Source: Utricularia gibba | Taxonomy: Eukaryota; Streptophyta; Magnoliopsida; Lamiales; Lentibulariaceae | Direction of reading: 5' to 3' | NCBI GenBank assembly: GCA_002189035.1 | Contig: NEEC01000212.1 | Coordinates: 1-34,741, forward strand | Length of the DNA: 34,741 nucleotides | Shown here: in pieces, positions 10,901 through 24,398 of the stretch | How positions within the stretch are numbered: position 1 is the first letter of the stretch | How the letters are laid out: each line of letters opens with the position of its first letter | Translations under genes and position numbers: made by a program | Notes under the pieces: model-generated | Seen by the model: the letters and a program-made list of their open reading frames with translations, nothing else | The model's database searches: none | Told to the model about the DNA's origin: nothing

Positions 10901-13900
10901 GCCGTGTATCTTGTTTGCATCAATTTCGAGAACGAGAAGCACATTATTAAACGCAGCCACCAAGGAAGGACACGTAAGACACTTTTCGTTGTGGTTTGTT
11001 TTTAATATGTCCACAGTTATCGGACAAACGTAACTCCAATTATACTACTTGGAGCACGAATAGGGCTTCCCAATGGTGTGCTATGAAGAGTTAGCATCTG
11101 CATGTTTTGGAAGAGGTGCTTCGTGGACCAGGATGTGCGACATAGTCATTTCATTGCGCATCACCATTCGGGGTGCAGCCTAAAAATCACACGTGCACTG
11201 GATTGTTAAAATAAACATTTTTGCATACCTGAGTATAATAGTGTTGGGATAAGTGATGCCACGAAATTCATGATGTAACATGTGACTTTTTTCCATCTTG
11301 ATCGCATATCCGATGAAGTTTGACACCATATGTTTTGGCTGTTGATTGATTCAATTAGTTGCCATGATACTTCTGATTCTTGATGCACCATTCCCATACA
11401 CCATGTCTCTAGTGGCTATTTGATTCTTTTGCCGTGTATCTTGTTTGCATCAATTTCGAGAACGAGAAGCACAATATTAAACGCAGCCACCAAGGAAGGA
11501 CACGTAAGACACTTTTCGTTGTGGTTTGTTTTTAATATGTCCACAGTTATCGGACAAACGTAACTCCAAATTATACTACTTGGAGCACGAATAGGGCTTC
11601 CCAATGGTGTGCTATGAAGAGTTAGGATCTGCATGTTTTGGAAGAGGTGCTTCGTGGACCAGGATGTGCGACATAGTCATTTCATTGCGCATCACCATTC
11701 GGGGTGCAGCCTAAAAATCACACGTGCACTGGATTCGTTAAAAGTAAACATTTTTGCGTACCTGAGTATAATAGTGTTGGGATAAGTGATGCCACGAAAT
11801 TCATGATGTAACATGTGACTTTTTTCCATCTTGATCGCATATCCGATGAAGTTTGACACCATATGTTTTGGCTGTTGATTGATGCAATTAGTTGCTATGA
11901 TACTTCTGATTCTTGATGCACCATTCCCTTACACCATGTCTCTAGTGGCTATTTGATTCTTTTGCCGTGTATCTTGTTTGCATCAATTTCGAGAACGAGA
12001 AGCACATTATTAAACGCAGCCACCAAGGAAGGACACGTAAGACACTTTTCGTTGTGGTTTGTTTTTAATATGTCCACAGTTATCGGACAAACGTAACTCC
12101 AATTATACTACTTGGAGCACGAATAGGGCTTCCCAATGGTGTGCTATGAAGAGTTAGCATCTGCATGTTTTGGAAGAGGTGCTTCGTGGACCAGGATGTG
12201 CGACATAGTCATTTCATTGCGCATCACCATTCGGGGTGCAGCCTAAAAATCACACGTGCACTGGATTCGTTAAAAGTAAACATTTTTGCGTACCTGAGTA
12301 TAATAGTGTTGGGATAAGTGATGCCACGAAATTCATGATGTAACATGTGACTTTTTTCCATCTTGATCGCATATCCGATGAAGTTTGACACCATATGTTT
12401 TGGCTGTTGATTGATTCAATTAGTTGCCATGATACTTCTGATTCTTGATGCACCATTCCCTTACACCATGTCTCTAGTGGCTATTTGATTCTTTTGCCGT
12501 GTATCTTGTTTGCATCAATTTCGAGAACGAGAAGCACATTATTAAACGCAGCCACCAAGGAAGGACACGTAAGACACTTTTCGTTGTGGTTTGTTTTAAT
12601 ATGTCCACAGTTATCGGACAAACGTAACTCCAATTATACTACTTGGAGCACGAATAGGGCTTCCCAATGGTGTGCTATGAAGAGTTAGGCTCTGCATGTT
12701 TTGGAAGAGGTGCTTCGTGGACCAGGATGTGCGACATAGTCATTTCATTGCGCATCACCATTCGGGTGCAGCCTAAAAATCACACGTGCACTGGATTTGT
12801 TAAAAATAAATATTTACGCATATCCTGAGTATACAACAGTGTTGGGATAAGTGATGCCACGAAATTCATGATGTAACATGTGACTTTTTTCCATCTTGAT
12901 CGCATATCCGATGAAGTTTGACACCATATGTTTTGGCTGTTGATTGATTCAATTAGTTGCCATGATACTTCTGATTCTTGATGCACCATTCCCATACACC
13001 ATGTCTCTAGTGGCTATTTGATTCTTTTGCCGTGTATCTTGTTTGCATCAATTTCGAGAACGAGAAGCACAATATTAAACGCAGCCACCAAGGAAGGACA
13101 CGTAAGACACTTTTCGTTGTGGTTTGTTTTTAATATGTCCACAGTTATCGGACAAACGTAACTCCAAATTATACTACTTGGAGCACGAATAGGGCTTCCC
13201 AATGGTGTGCTATGAAGAGTTAGCATCTGCATGTTTTGGAAGAGGTGCTTCGTGGACCAGGATGTGCGACATAGTCATTTCATTGCGCATCACCATTCGG
13301 GTGCAGCCTAAAAATCACACGTGCACTGGATTTGTTAAAAATAAATATTTACGCATATCCTGAGTATACAACAGTGTTGGGATAAGTGATGCCACGAAAT
13401 TCATGATGTAACATGTGACTTTTTTCCATCTTGATCGCATATCCGATGAAGTTTGACACCATATGTTTTGGCTGTTGATTGATTGCAATTAGTTGCATGA
13501 TACTTCTGATTCTTGATGCACCATTCCCTTACACCATGTCTCTAGTGGCTATTTGATTCTTTTGCCGTGTATCTTGTTTGCATCAATTTCGAGAACGAGA
13601 AGCACATTATTAAACGCAGCCACCAAGGAAGGACACGTAAGACACTTTTCGTTGTGGTTTGTTTTTAATATGTCCACAGTTATCGGACAAACGTAACTCC
13701 AATTATACTACTTGGAGCACGAATAGGGCTTCCCAATGGTGTGCTATGAAGAGTTAGCTCTGCATGTTTTGGAAGAGGTGCTTCGTGGACCAGGATGTGC
13801 GACATAGTCATTTCATTGCGCATCACCATTCGGGTGCAGCCTAAAAATCACACGTGCACTGGATTTGTTAAAAATAAATATTTACGCATATCCTGAGTAT

Positions 13901-16900
13901 ACAACAGTGTTGGGATAAGTGATGCCACGAAATTCATGATGTAACATGTGACTTTTTTCCATCTTGATCGCATATCCGATGAAGTTTGACACCATATGTT
14001 TTGGCTGTTGATTGATTCAATTAGTTGCCATGATACTTCTGATTCTTGATGCACCATTCCCATACACCATGTCTCTAGTGGCTATTTGATTCTTTTGCCG
14101 TGTATCTTGTTTGCATCAATTTCGAGAACGAGAAGCACAATATTAAACGCAGCCACCAAGGAAGGACACGTAAGACACTTTTCGTTGTGGTTTGTTTTTA
14201 ATATGTCCACAGTTATCGGACAAACGTAACTCCAAATTATACTACTTGGAGCACGAATAGGGCTTCCCAATGGTGTGCTATGAAGAGTTAGCATCTGCAT
14301 GTTTTGGAAGAGGTGCTTCGTGGACCAGGATGTGCGACATAGTCATTTCATTGCGCATCACCATTCGGGGTGCAGCCTAAAAATCACACGTGCACTGGAT
14401 TTGTTAAAAATAAATATTTACGCATATCCTGAGTATACAACAGTGTTGGGATAAGTGATGCCACGAAATTCATGATGTAACATGTGACTTTTTTCCATCT
14501 TGATCGCATATCCGATGAAGTTTGACACCATATGTTTTGGCTGTTGATTGATCAATTAGTTGCATGATACTTCTGATTCTTGATGCACCATTCCCTTACA
14601 CCATGTCTCTAGTGGCTATTTGATTCTTTTGCCGTGTATCTTGTTTGCATCAATTTCGAGAACGAGAAGCACATTATTAAACGCAGCCACCAAGGAAGGA
14701 CACGTAAGACACTTTTCGTTGTGGTTTGTTTTTAATATGTCCACAGTTATCGGACAAACGTAACTCCAAATTATACTACTTGGAGCACGAATAGGGCTTC
14801 CCAATGGTGTGCTATGAAGAGTTAGGCATCTGCATGTTTTGGAAGAGGTGCTTCGTGGACCAGGATGTGCGACATAGTCATTTCATTGCGCATCACCATT
14901 CGGGTGCAGCCTAAAAATCACACGTGCACCGGATTTGTTAAAAATAAATATTTACGCATATCCTGAGTATACAACAGTGTTGGGATAAGTGATGCCACGA
15001 AATTCATGATGTAACATGTGACTTTTTTCCATCTTGATCGCATATCCGATGAAGTTTGACACCATATGTTTTGGCTGTTGATTGATTCAATTAGTTGCTA
15101 TGATACTTCTGATTCTTGATGCACCATTCCCTTACACCATGTCTCTAGTGGCTATTTGATTCTTTTGCCGTGTATCTTGTTTGCATCAATTTCGAGAACG
15201 AGAAGCACATTATTAAACGCAGCCACCAAGGAAGGACACGTAAGACACTTTTCGTTGTGGTTTGTTTTTAATATGTCCACAGTTATCGGACAAACGTAAC
15301 TCCAATTATACTACTTGGAGCACGAATAGGGCTTCCCAATGGTGTGCTATGAAGAGTTAGGCTCTGCATGTTTTGGAAGAGGTGCTTCGTGGACCAGGAT
15401 GTGCGACATAGTCATTTCATTGCGCATCACCATTCGGGTGCAGCCTAAAAATCACACGTGCACTGGATTTGTTAAAAATAAATATTTACGCATATCCTGA
15501 GTATACAACAGTGTTGGGATAAGTGATGCCACGAAATTCATGATGTAACATGTGACTTTTTTCCATCTTGATCGCATATCCGATGAAGTTTGACACCATA
15601 TGTTTTGGCTGTTGATTGATTCAATTAGTTGCCATGATACTTCTGATTCTTGATGCACCATTCCCATACACCATGTCTCTAGTGGCTATTTGATTCTTTT
15701 GCCGTGTATCTTGTTTGCATCAATTTCGAGAACGAGAAGCACAATATTAAACGCAGCCACCAAGGAAGGACACGTAAGACACTTTTCGTTGTGGTTTGTT
15801 TTTAATATGTCCACAGTTATCGGACAAACGTAACTCCAAATTATACTACTTGGAGCACGAATAGGGCTTCCCAATGGTGTGCTATGAAGAGTTAGGCTCT
15901 GCATGTTTTGGAAGAGGTGCTTCGTGGACCAGGATGTGCGACATAGTCATTTCATTGCGCATCACCATTCGGGTGCAGCCGAAAAATCACACGTGCACCG
16001 GATTTGTTAAAAATAAATATTTACGCATATCCTGAGTATACAACAGTGTTGGGATAAGTGATGCCACGAAATTCATGATGTAACATGTGACTTTTTTCCA
16101 TCTTGATCGCATATCCGATGAAGTTTGACACCATATGTTTTGGCTGTTGATTGATTCAATTAGTTGCTATGATACTTCTGATTCTTGATGCACCATTCCC
16201 TTACACCATGTCTCTAGTGGCTATTTGATTCTTTTGCCGTGTATCTTGTTTGCATCAATTTCGAGAACGAGAAGCACATTATTAAACGCAGCCACCAAGG
16301 AAGGACACGTAAGACACTTTTCGTTGGTTTGTTTTTAATATGTCCACAGTTATCGGACAAACGTAACTCCATATTATACTACTTGGAGCACGAATAGGGC
16401 TTCCCAATGGTGTGCTATGAAGAGTTAGGCTCTGCATGTTTTGAAGAGGTGCTTCGTGGACCAGGATGTGCGACATAGTCATTTCATTGCGCATCACCAT
16501 TCGGGTGCAGCCGAAAAATCACACGTGCACTGGATTTGTTAAAAATAAATATTTACGCATATCCTGAGTATACAACAGTGTTGGGATAAGTGATGCCACG
16601 AAATTCATGATGTAACATGTGACTTTTTTCCATCTTGATCGCATATCCGATGAAGTTTGACACCATATGTTTTGGCTGTTGATTGATTCAATTAGTTGCC
16701 ATGATACTTCTGATTCTTGATGCACCATTCCCATACACCATGTCTCTAGTGGCTATTTGATTCTTTTGCCGTGTATCTTTGCATCAATTTCGAGAACGAG
16801 AAGCACATTATTAAACGCAGCCACCAAGGAAGGACACGTAAGACACTTTTCGTTGTGGTTTGTTTTTAATATGTCCACAGTTATCGGACAAACGTAACTC

Positions 16901-17930
16901 CAAATTATACTACTTGGAGCACGAATAGGGCTTCCCAATGGTGTGCTATGAAGAGTTAGGCTCTGCATGTTTTGGAAGAGGTGCTTCGTGGACCAGGATG
17001 TGCGACATAGTCATTTCATTGCGCATCACCATTCGGGGTGCAGCCTAAAAATCACACGTGCACTGGATTTGTTAAAAATAAATATTTACGCATATCCTGA
17101 GTATACAACAGTGTTGGGATAAGTGATGCCACGAAATTCATGATGTAACATGTGACTTTTTTCCATCTTGATCGCATATCCGATGAAGTTTGACACCATA
17201 TGTTTTGGCTGTTGATTGATGCAATTAGTTGCCATGATACTTCTGATTCTTGATGCACCATTCCCTTACACCATGTCTCTAGTGGCTATTTGATTCTTTT
17301 GCCGTGTATCTTGTTTGCATCAATTTCGAGAACGAGAAGCACATTATTAAACGCAGCCACCAAGGAAGGACACGTAAGACACTTTTCGTTGTGGTTTGTT
17401 TTAATATGTCCACAGTTATCGGACAAACGTAACTCCATATTATACTACTTGGAGCACGAATAGGGCTTCCCAATGGTGTGCTATGAAGAGTTAGGCTCTG
17501 CATGTTTTGGAAGAGGTGCTTCGTGGACCAGGATGTGCGACATAGTCATTTCATTGCGCATCACCATTCCGGGTGCAGCCTAAAAATCACACGTGCACTG
17601 GATTTGTTAAAAATAAATATTTACGCATATCCTGAGTATACAACAGTGTTGGGATAAGTGATGCCACGAAATTCATGATGTAACATGTGACTTTTTTCCA
17701 TCTTGATCGCATATCCGATGAAGTTTGACACCATATGTTTTGGCTGTTGATTGATTCAATTAGTTGCCATGATACTTCTGATTCTTGATGCACCATTCCC
17801 ATACACCATGTCTCTAGTGGCTATTTGATTCTTTTGCCGTGTATCTTGTTTGCATCAATTTCGAGAACGAGAAGCACAATATTAAACGCAGCCACCAAGG
17901 AAGGACACGTAAGACACTTTTCGTTGTGGT
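7946..17930 (+). repeat. Second dimeric higher-order block (units 16-34, uniform length)
   Basis: Units 16, 18, 20, 22, 25, 27, 30, 32 and 34 are type A (gattcaattagttgccatg then cccatac). Units 17, 19, 21, 23, 26, 28, 29 and 31 are type B or B-like (gatgcaattag or gatcaattag, ttgctatg or ttgcatg, then cccttac). Units 24 (12212-12742) and 33 (17014-17548) are hybrids with ttgccatg followed by cccttac. Type A copies mostly carry caatattaaac or catattaaac after agaagca, type B copies cattattaaac. Monomer lengths are tightly grouped at 531-536 bp. The acgaaactcc variant of the first block is gone; every copy here has acgtaactcc. This looks like a later-homogenised segment of the same dimer. Confidence 0.8.
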
Positions 17931-19140
17931 TGTTTTTAATATGTCCACAGTTATCGGAAAACGTAACTCCATTATACTACTTGGAGCACGAATAGGGCTT
18001 CCCAATGGTGTGCTATGAAGAGTAGGCTCTGCATGTTTTGGAAGAGGTGCTTCGTGGACCAGGATGTGCGACATAGTCATTTCATTGCGCATCACCATTC
18101 GGGTGCAGCCGAAAAATCACACGTGCACCGGATTTGTTAAAAATAAATATTTACGCATATCCTGAGTATACAACAGTGTTGGGATAAGTGATGCCACGAA
18201 ATTCATGATGTAACATGTGACTTTTTTCCATCTTGATCGCATATCCGATGAAGTTTGACACCATATGTTTTGGCTGTTGATTGATTCAATTAGTTGCATG
18301 ATACTTCTGATTCTTGATGCACCATTCCCATACACCATGTCTCTAGTGGCTATTTGATTCTTTTGCCGTGTATCTTGTTTGCATCAATTTCGAGAACGAG
18401 AAGCACAATTATTAAACGCAGCCACCAAGGAAGGACACGGAAGACACTTTTCGTTGTGGTTGTTTTTAATATGTCCACAGTTATCGGACAAACGTAACTC
18501 CATAAATTACTTGAGCACGAATAAAGCTTCCCAATGGTGTGCTATGAAGAGTAAGGCTCTGCATGTTTTGAAGAGGTGCTTCGTGGACCAGGATGTGCGA
18601 CATAGTCATTTCATTGCGCATCACCATTCGGGTGCAGCCGAAAAATCACACGTGCACCGGATTTGTTAAAAATAAATATTTACGCATATCCTGAGTATAC
18701 AACAGTGTTGGGATAAGTGATGCCACGAAATTCATGATGTAACATGTGACTTTTTTCCATCTTGATCGCATATCCGATGAAGTTTGACACCATATGTTTT
18801 GGCTGTTGATTGATTCAATTAGTTGCTATGATACTTCTGATTCTTGATGCACCATTCCCTTACACCATGTCTCTAGTGGCTATTTGATTCTTTTGCCGTG
18901 TATCCCATTTGCATCAATTCGAGAACGAGAAGCACATTATTAAACGCAGCCACCAAGGAAGGACACGTAAGACACTTTTCGTTGTGGTTGTTTTTAATAT
19001 GTCCACAGTTATCGGAAAAACGTAACTCCATATGATATTACTTGGAGCACGAATAAAGCTTCCCAATGGTGTGCTATGAAGAGTAAGGCTCTACATGTTT
19101 TGAAGAGGTGCTTCGTGGACCAGGATGTGCGACATAGTCA

Positions 19141-20204
19141 TTTCATTGCGCATCACCATTCGGGTGCAGCCGAAAAATCACACGTGCACCGGATTTGTTA
19201 AAAATAAATATTTACGCATATCCTGAGTATACAACAGTGTTGGGATAAGTGATGCCACGAAATTCATGATGTAACATGTGACTTTTTTCCATCTTGATCG
19301 CATATCCGATGAAGTTTGACACCATATGTTTTGGCTGTTGATTGATCAATTAGTTGCATGATACTTCTGATTCTTGATGCACCATTCCCTACACCATGTC
19401 TCTAGTGGCTATTTGATTCTTTTGCCGTGTATCCCATTTGCATCAATTTCGAGAACGAGAAGCACATTATTAAACGCAGCCACCAAGGAAGGACACGTAA
19501 GACACTTTTCGTTGTGGTTTGTTTTTAATATGTCCACAGTTATGGGACAAACGTAACTCCAAATTATACTACTTGGAGCACGAATAGGGCTTCCCAATGG
19601 TGTGCTATGAAGAGTTAGCATCTGCATGTTTGGAAGAGGTGCTTCGTGGACCAGGATGTGCGACATAGTCATTTCATTGCGCATCACCATTCGGGGTGCA
19701 GCCGAAAAATCACACGTGCACCGGATTTGTTAAAAAAAATATTTACGCATATCCTGAGTATACAACAGTGTTGGGATAAGTGATGCCACGAAATTCATGA
19801 TGTAACATGTGACTTTTTCCATCTTGATCGCATATCCGATGAAGTTTGACACCATATGTTTTGGCTGTTGATTGATGCAATTAGTTGCCATGATACTTCT
19901 GATTCTTGATGCACCATTCCCATACACCATGTCTCTAGTGGCTATTTGATTCTTTTGCCGTGTATCTTGTTTGCATCAATTTCGAGAACGAGAAGCACAT
20001 TATTAAACGCAGCCACCAAGGAAGGACACGTAAGACACTTTTCGTTGTGGTTTGTTTTAATATGTCCACAGTTATCGGACAAACGTAACTCCATATTATA
20101 CTACTTGGAGCACGAATAGGGCTTCCCAATGGTGTGCTAGGAAGAGTTAGGCTCTGCATGTTTTGGAAGAGGTGCTTCGTGGACCAGGATGTGCGACATA
20201 GTCA
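19141..20204 (+). repeat. Left-type island in the right block (units 37-38)
   Basis: Unit 37 carries ttatgggac, cccatttgcatcaatttcg, aatagggcttccc and gttagcatctgc. Unit 38 carries gatgcaattag and the short gtttgttttaatatg. The same pair of haplotypes in the same order occurs at units 45-46 (23341-24398), 4200 bp away, which equals eight monomers. Surrounding units are of the R type. Differences between the pairs remain (for example gatcaattagttgcatg against gattcaattagttatg in the first units), so the copies are related but not identical. Confidence 0.6.
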
Positions 20205-23200
20205 TTTCATTGCGCATCACCATTCCGGGTGCAGCCTAAAAATCACACGTGCACTGGATTTGTTAAAAATAAATATTTACGCATATCCTGAGTATACAAC
20301 AGTGTTGGGATAAGTGATGCCGAAATTCATGATGTAACATGTGACTTTTTTCCATCTTGATCGCATATCCGATGAAGTTTGACACCATATGTTTTGGCTG
20401 TGATTGATTCAATTAGTTGCCATGATACTTCTGATTCTTGATGCACCCATTCCCATACACCATGTCTCTAGTGGCTATTTGATTCTTTTGCCGTGTATCT
20501 TGTTTGCATCAATTTCGAGAACGAGAAGCACAATATTAAACGCAGCCACCAAGGAAGGACACGGAAGACACTTTTCGTTGAGGTTGTTTTTATATGTCCA
20601 CAGTTATCGGAAAAAACGTAACTCCATATGATATTACTTGGAGCACGAATAAAGCTTCCCAATGGTGTGCTATGAAGAGTAGGCTCTACATGTTTTGAAG
20701 AGGTGCTTCGTGGACCAGGATGTGCGACATAGTCATTTCATTGCGCATCACCATTCGGGCAGCCGAAAAATCACACGTGCACCGGATTTGTTAAAATAAA
20801 TATTTACGCATATCCTGAGTATACAACAGTGTTGGGATAAGTGATGCCACGAAATTCATGATGTAACATGTGACTTTTTTCCATTGATCGCATATCCGAT
20901 GAAGTTTGACACCATATGTTTTGGCTGTTGATTGATTCAATTAGTTGCTATGATACTTCTGATTCTTGATGCACCATTCCCATACACCATGTCTCTAGTG
21001 GCTATTTGATTCTTTTGCCGTGTATCTTGTTTGCATCAATTTCGAGAACGAGAAGCACATATTAAACGCAGCCACCAAGGAAGGACACGTAAGACACTTT
21101 TCGTTGTGGTTTGTTTTTAATATGTCCACAGTTATGGGACAAACGTAACTCCAAATTATACTACTTGGAGCACGAATAGGGCTTCCCAATGGTGTGCTAT
21201 GAAGAGTTAGGCTCTGCATGTTTGGAAGAGGTGCTTCGTGGACCAGGATGTGCGACATAGTCATTTCATTGCGCATCACCATTCGGGTGCAGCCTAAAAA
21301 TCACACGTGCACCGGATTTGTTAAAAATAAATATTTACGCATATCCTGAGTATACAAGTGTTGGGATAGTGATGCCACGAAATTCATGATGTAACATGTG
21401 ACTTTTTTCCATCTTGATCGCATATCCGATGAAGTTTGACACCATATGTTTTGGCTGTTGATTGATTCAATTAGTTGCTATGATACTTCTGATTCTTGAT
21501 GCACCATTCCATACACCATGTCTCTAGTGGCTATTTGATTCTTTTGCCGTGTATCTTTTTGCATCAATTTCGAGAACGAGAAGCACATTATTAAACGCAG
21601 CCACCAAGGAAGGACACGTAAGACACTTTTCGTTGTGGTTTGTTTTAATATGTCCACAGTTATCGGACAAACGTAACTCCAATTATACTACTTGGAGCAC
21701 GAATCTTCCCAATGGTGTGCTATGAAGAGTTAGGCTGCATGTTTTGGAAGAGGTGCTTCGTGGACCAGGATGTGCGACATAGTCATTTCATTGCGCATCA
21801 CCATTCGGGTGCAGCCGAAAAATCACACGTGCACCGGATTTGTTAAAAATAAATATTTACGCATATCCTGAGTATACAACAGTGTTGGGATAAGTGATGC
21901 CACGAAATTCATGATGTAACATGTGACTTTTTTCCATCTTGATCGCATATCCGATGAAGTTTGACACCATATGTTTTGGCTGTTGATTGATTCAATTAGT
22001 TGCATGATACTTCTGATTCTTGATGCACCATTCCCATACACATGTCTCTAGTGGCTATTTGATTCTTTTGCCGTGTATCCATCAATTTCGAGAACGAGAA
22101 GCACATATTAAACGCAGCCACCAAGGAAGGACACGTAAGACACTTTTCGTTGTGGTTTGTTTTTAATATGTCCACAGTTATCGGAAAACGTAACTCCACT
22201 TGGAGCACGAATAGGGCTTCCCAATGGTGTGCTATGAAGAGTTAGGCTCTGCATGTTTTGAAGAGGTGCTTCGTGGACAGGATGTGCGACATAGTCATTT
22301 CATTGCGCATCACCATTCGGGTGCAGCCGAAAAATCACACGTGCACCGGATTGTTAAAATAAATATTTACGCATACCTGAGTATAAACAGTGTTGGGATA
22401 AGTGATGCCACGAAATTCATGATGTAACATGTGACTTTTTTCCATCTTGATCGCATATCCGATGAAGTTTGACACCATATGTTTTGGCTGTTGATTGATT
22501 CAATTAGTTGCTATGATACTTCTGATTCTTGATGCACCATTCCCATACACCATGTCTCTAGTGGCTATTTGATTCTTTTGCCGTGTATCTTTTTGCATCA
22601 ATTTCGAGAACGAGAAGCACATATTAAACGCAGCCACCAAGGAAGGACACGTAAGACACTTTTCGTTGTGGTTTGTTTTTAATATGTCCACAGTTATCGG
22701 AAAAACGTAACTCCAATTATTACTTGGAGCACGAATAGGCTTCCCAATGGTGTGCTATGAAGAGTTAGGCTCTACATGTTTTGAAGAGGTGCTTCGTGGA
22801 CCAGGATGTGCGACATAGTCATTTCATTGCGCATCACCATTCGGGTGCAGCCGAAAAATCACACGTGCACTGGATTTGTTAAAAATAAATATTTGCATAT
22901 CCTGAGTATACAACAGTGTTGGGATAAGTGATGCCACGAAATTCATGATGTAACATGTGACTTTTTTCCATCTTGATCGCATATCCGATGAAGTTTGACA
23001 CCATATGTTTTGGCTGTTGATTGATTCAATTAGTTGCTTGATACTTCTGATTCTTGATGCACCATTCCCATACACCATGTCTCTAGTGGCTATTTGATTC
23101 TTTTGCCGTGTATCTTTGCATCAATTTCGAGAACGAGAAGCACATTATTAAACGCAGCCAAGGAAGGACACGTAAGACACTTTTCGTTGTGGTTTGTTTT

Positions 23201-23340
23201 TAATATGTCCACAGTTATCGGAAAAACGTAACTCCAAATATTACTTGGAGCACGAATACTTCCCAATGGTGTGCTATGAAGAGTTAGGCTCTGCATGTTT
23301 TGAAGAGGTGCTTCGTGGACCAGGATGTGCGACATAGTCA

Positions 23341-24398
23341 TTTCATTGCGCATCACCATTCGGGTGCAGCCGAAAAATCACACGTGCACCGGATTTGTTA
23401 AAAATAAATATTTACGCATATCCTGAGTATACAACAGTGTTGGGATAAGTGATGCCACGAAATTCATGATGTAACATGTGACTTTTTTCCATCTTGATCG
23501 CATATCCGATGAAGTTTGACACCATATGTTTTGGCTGTTGATTGATTCAATTAGTTATGATACTTCTGATTCTTGATGCACCATTCCCATACACCATGTC
23601 TCTAGTGGCTATTTGATTCTTTTGCCGTGTATCCCATTTGCATCAATTTCGAGAACGAGAAGCACATTATTAAACGCAGCCACCAAGGAAGGACACGTAA
23701 GACACTTTTCGTTGTGGTTTGTTTTTAATATGTCCACAGTTATGGGACAAACGTAACTCCAAATTATACTACTTGGAGCACGAATAGGGCTTCCCAATGG
23801 TGTGCTATGAAGAGTTAGCATCTGCATGTTTTGGAAGAGGTGCTTCGTGGACCAGGATGTGCGACATAGTCATTTCATTGCGCATCACCATTCGGGTGCA
23901 GCCGAAAAATCACACGTGCACCGGATTTGTTAAAAATAAATTTACGCATATCCTGAGTATACAACAGTGTTGGGATAAGTGATGCCACGAAATTCATGAT
24001 GTAACATGTGACTTTTTTCCATCTTGATCGCATATCCGATGAAGTTTGACACCATATGTTTTGGCTGTTGATTGATGCAATTAGTTGCTATGATACTTCT
24101 GATTCTTGATGCACCATTCCCATACACCATGTCTCTAGTGGCTATTTGATTCTTTTGCCGTGTATCTTGTTTGCATCAATTTCGAGAACGAGAAGCACAT
24201 ATTAAACGCAGCCACCAAGGAAGGACACGTAAGACACTTTTCGTTGTGGTTTGTTTTAATATGTCCACAGTTATCGGACAAACGTAACTCCAATTATACT
24301 ACTTGGAGCACGAATAGGGCTTCCCAATGGTGTGCTATGAAGAGTTTCTGCATGTTTTGGAAGAGGTGCTTCGTGGACCAGGATGTGCGACATAGTCA
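23341..24398 (+). repeat. Second copy of the left-type island (units 45-46)
   Basis: Unit 45 repeats the rare combination ttatgggac, cccatttgcatc and gttagcatctgc seen in unit 37. Unit 46 repeats gatgcaattag and gtttgttttaatatg seen in unit 38. It also has taaattta (23937-23944) in place of TAAATATTTA and gagtttctgc in place of gagttaggctctgc. The eight-unit spacing suggests a duplication of a multi-monomer block followed by local change, or transfer by conversion. Confidence 0.6.
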
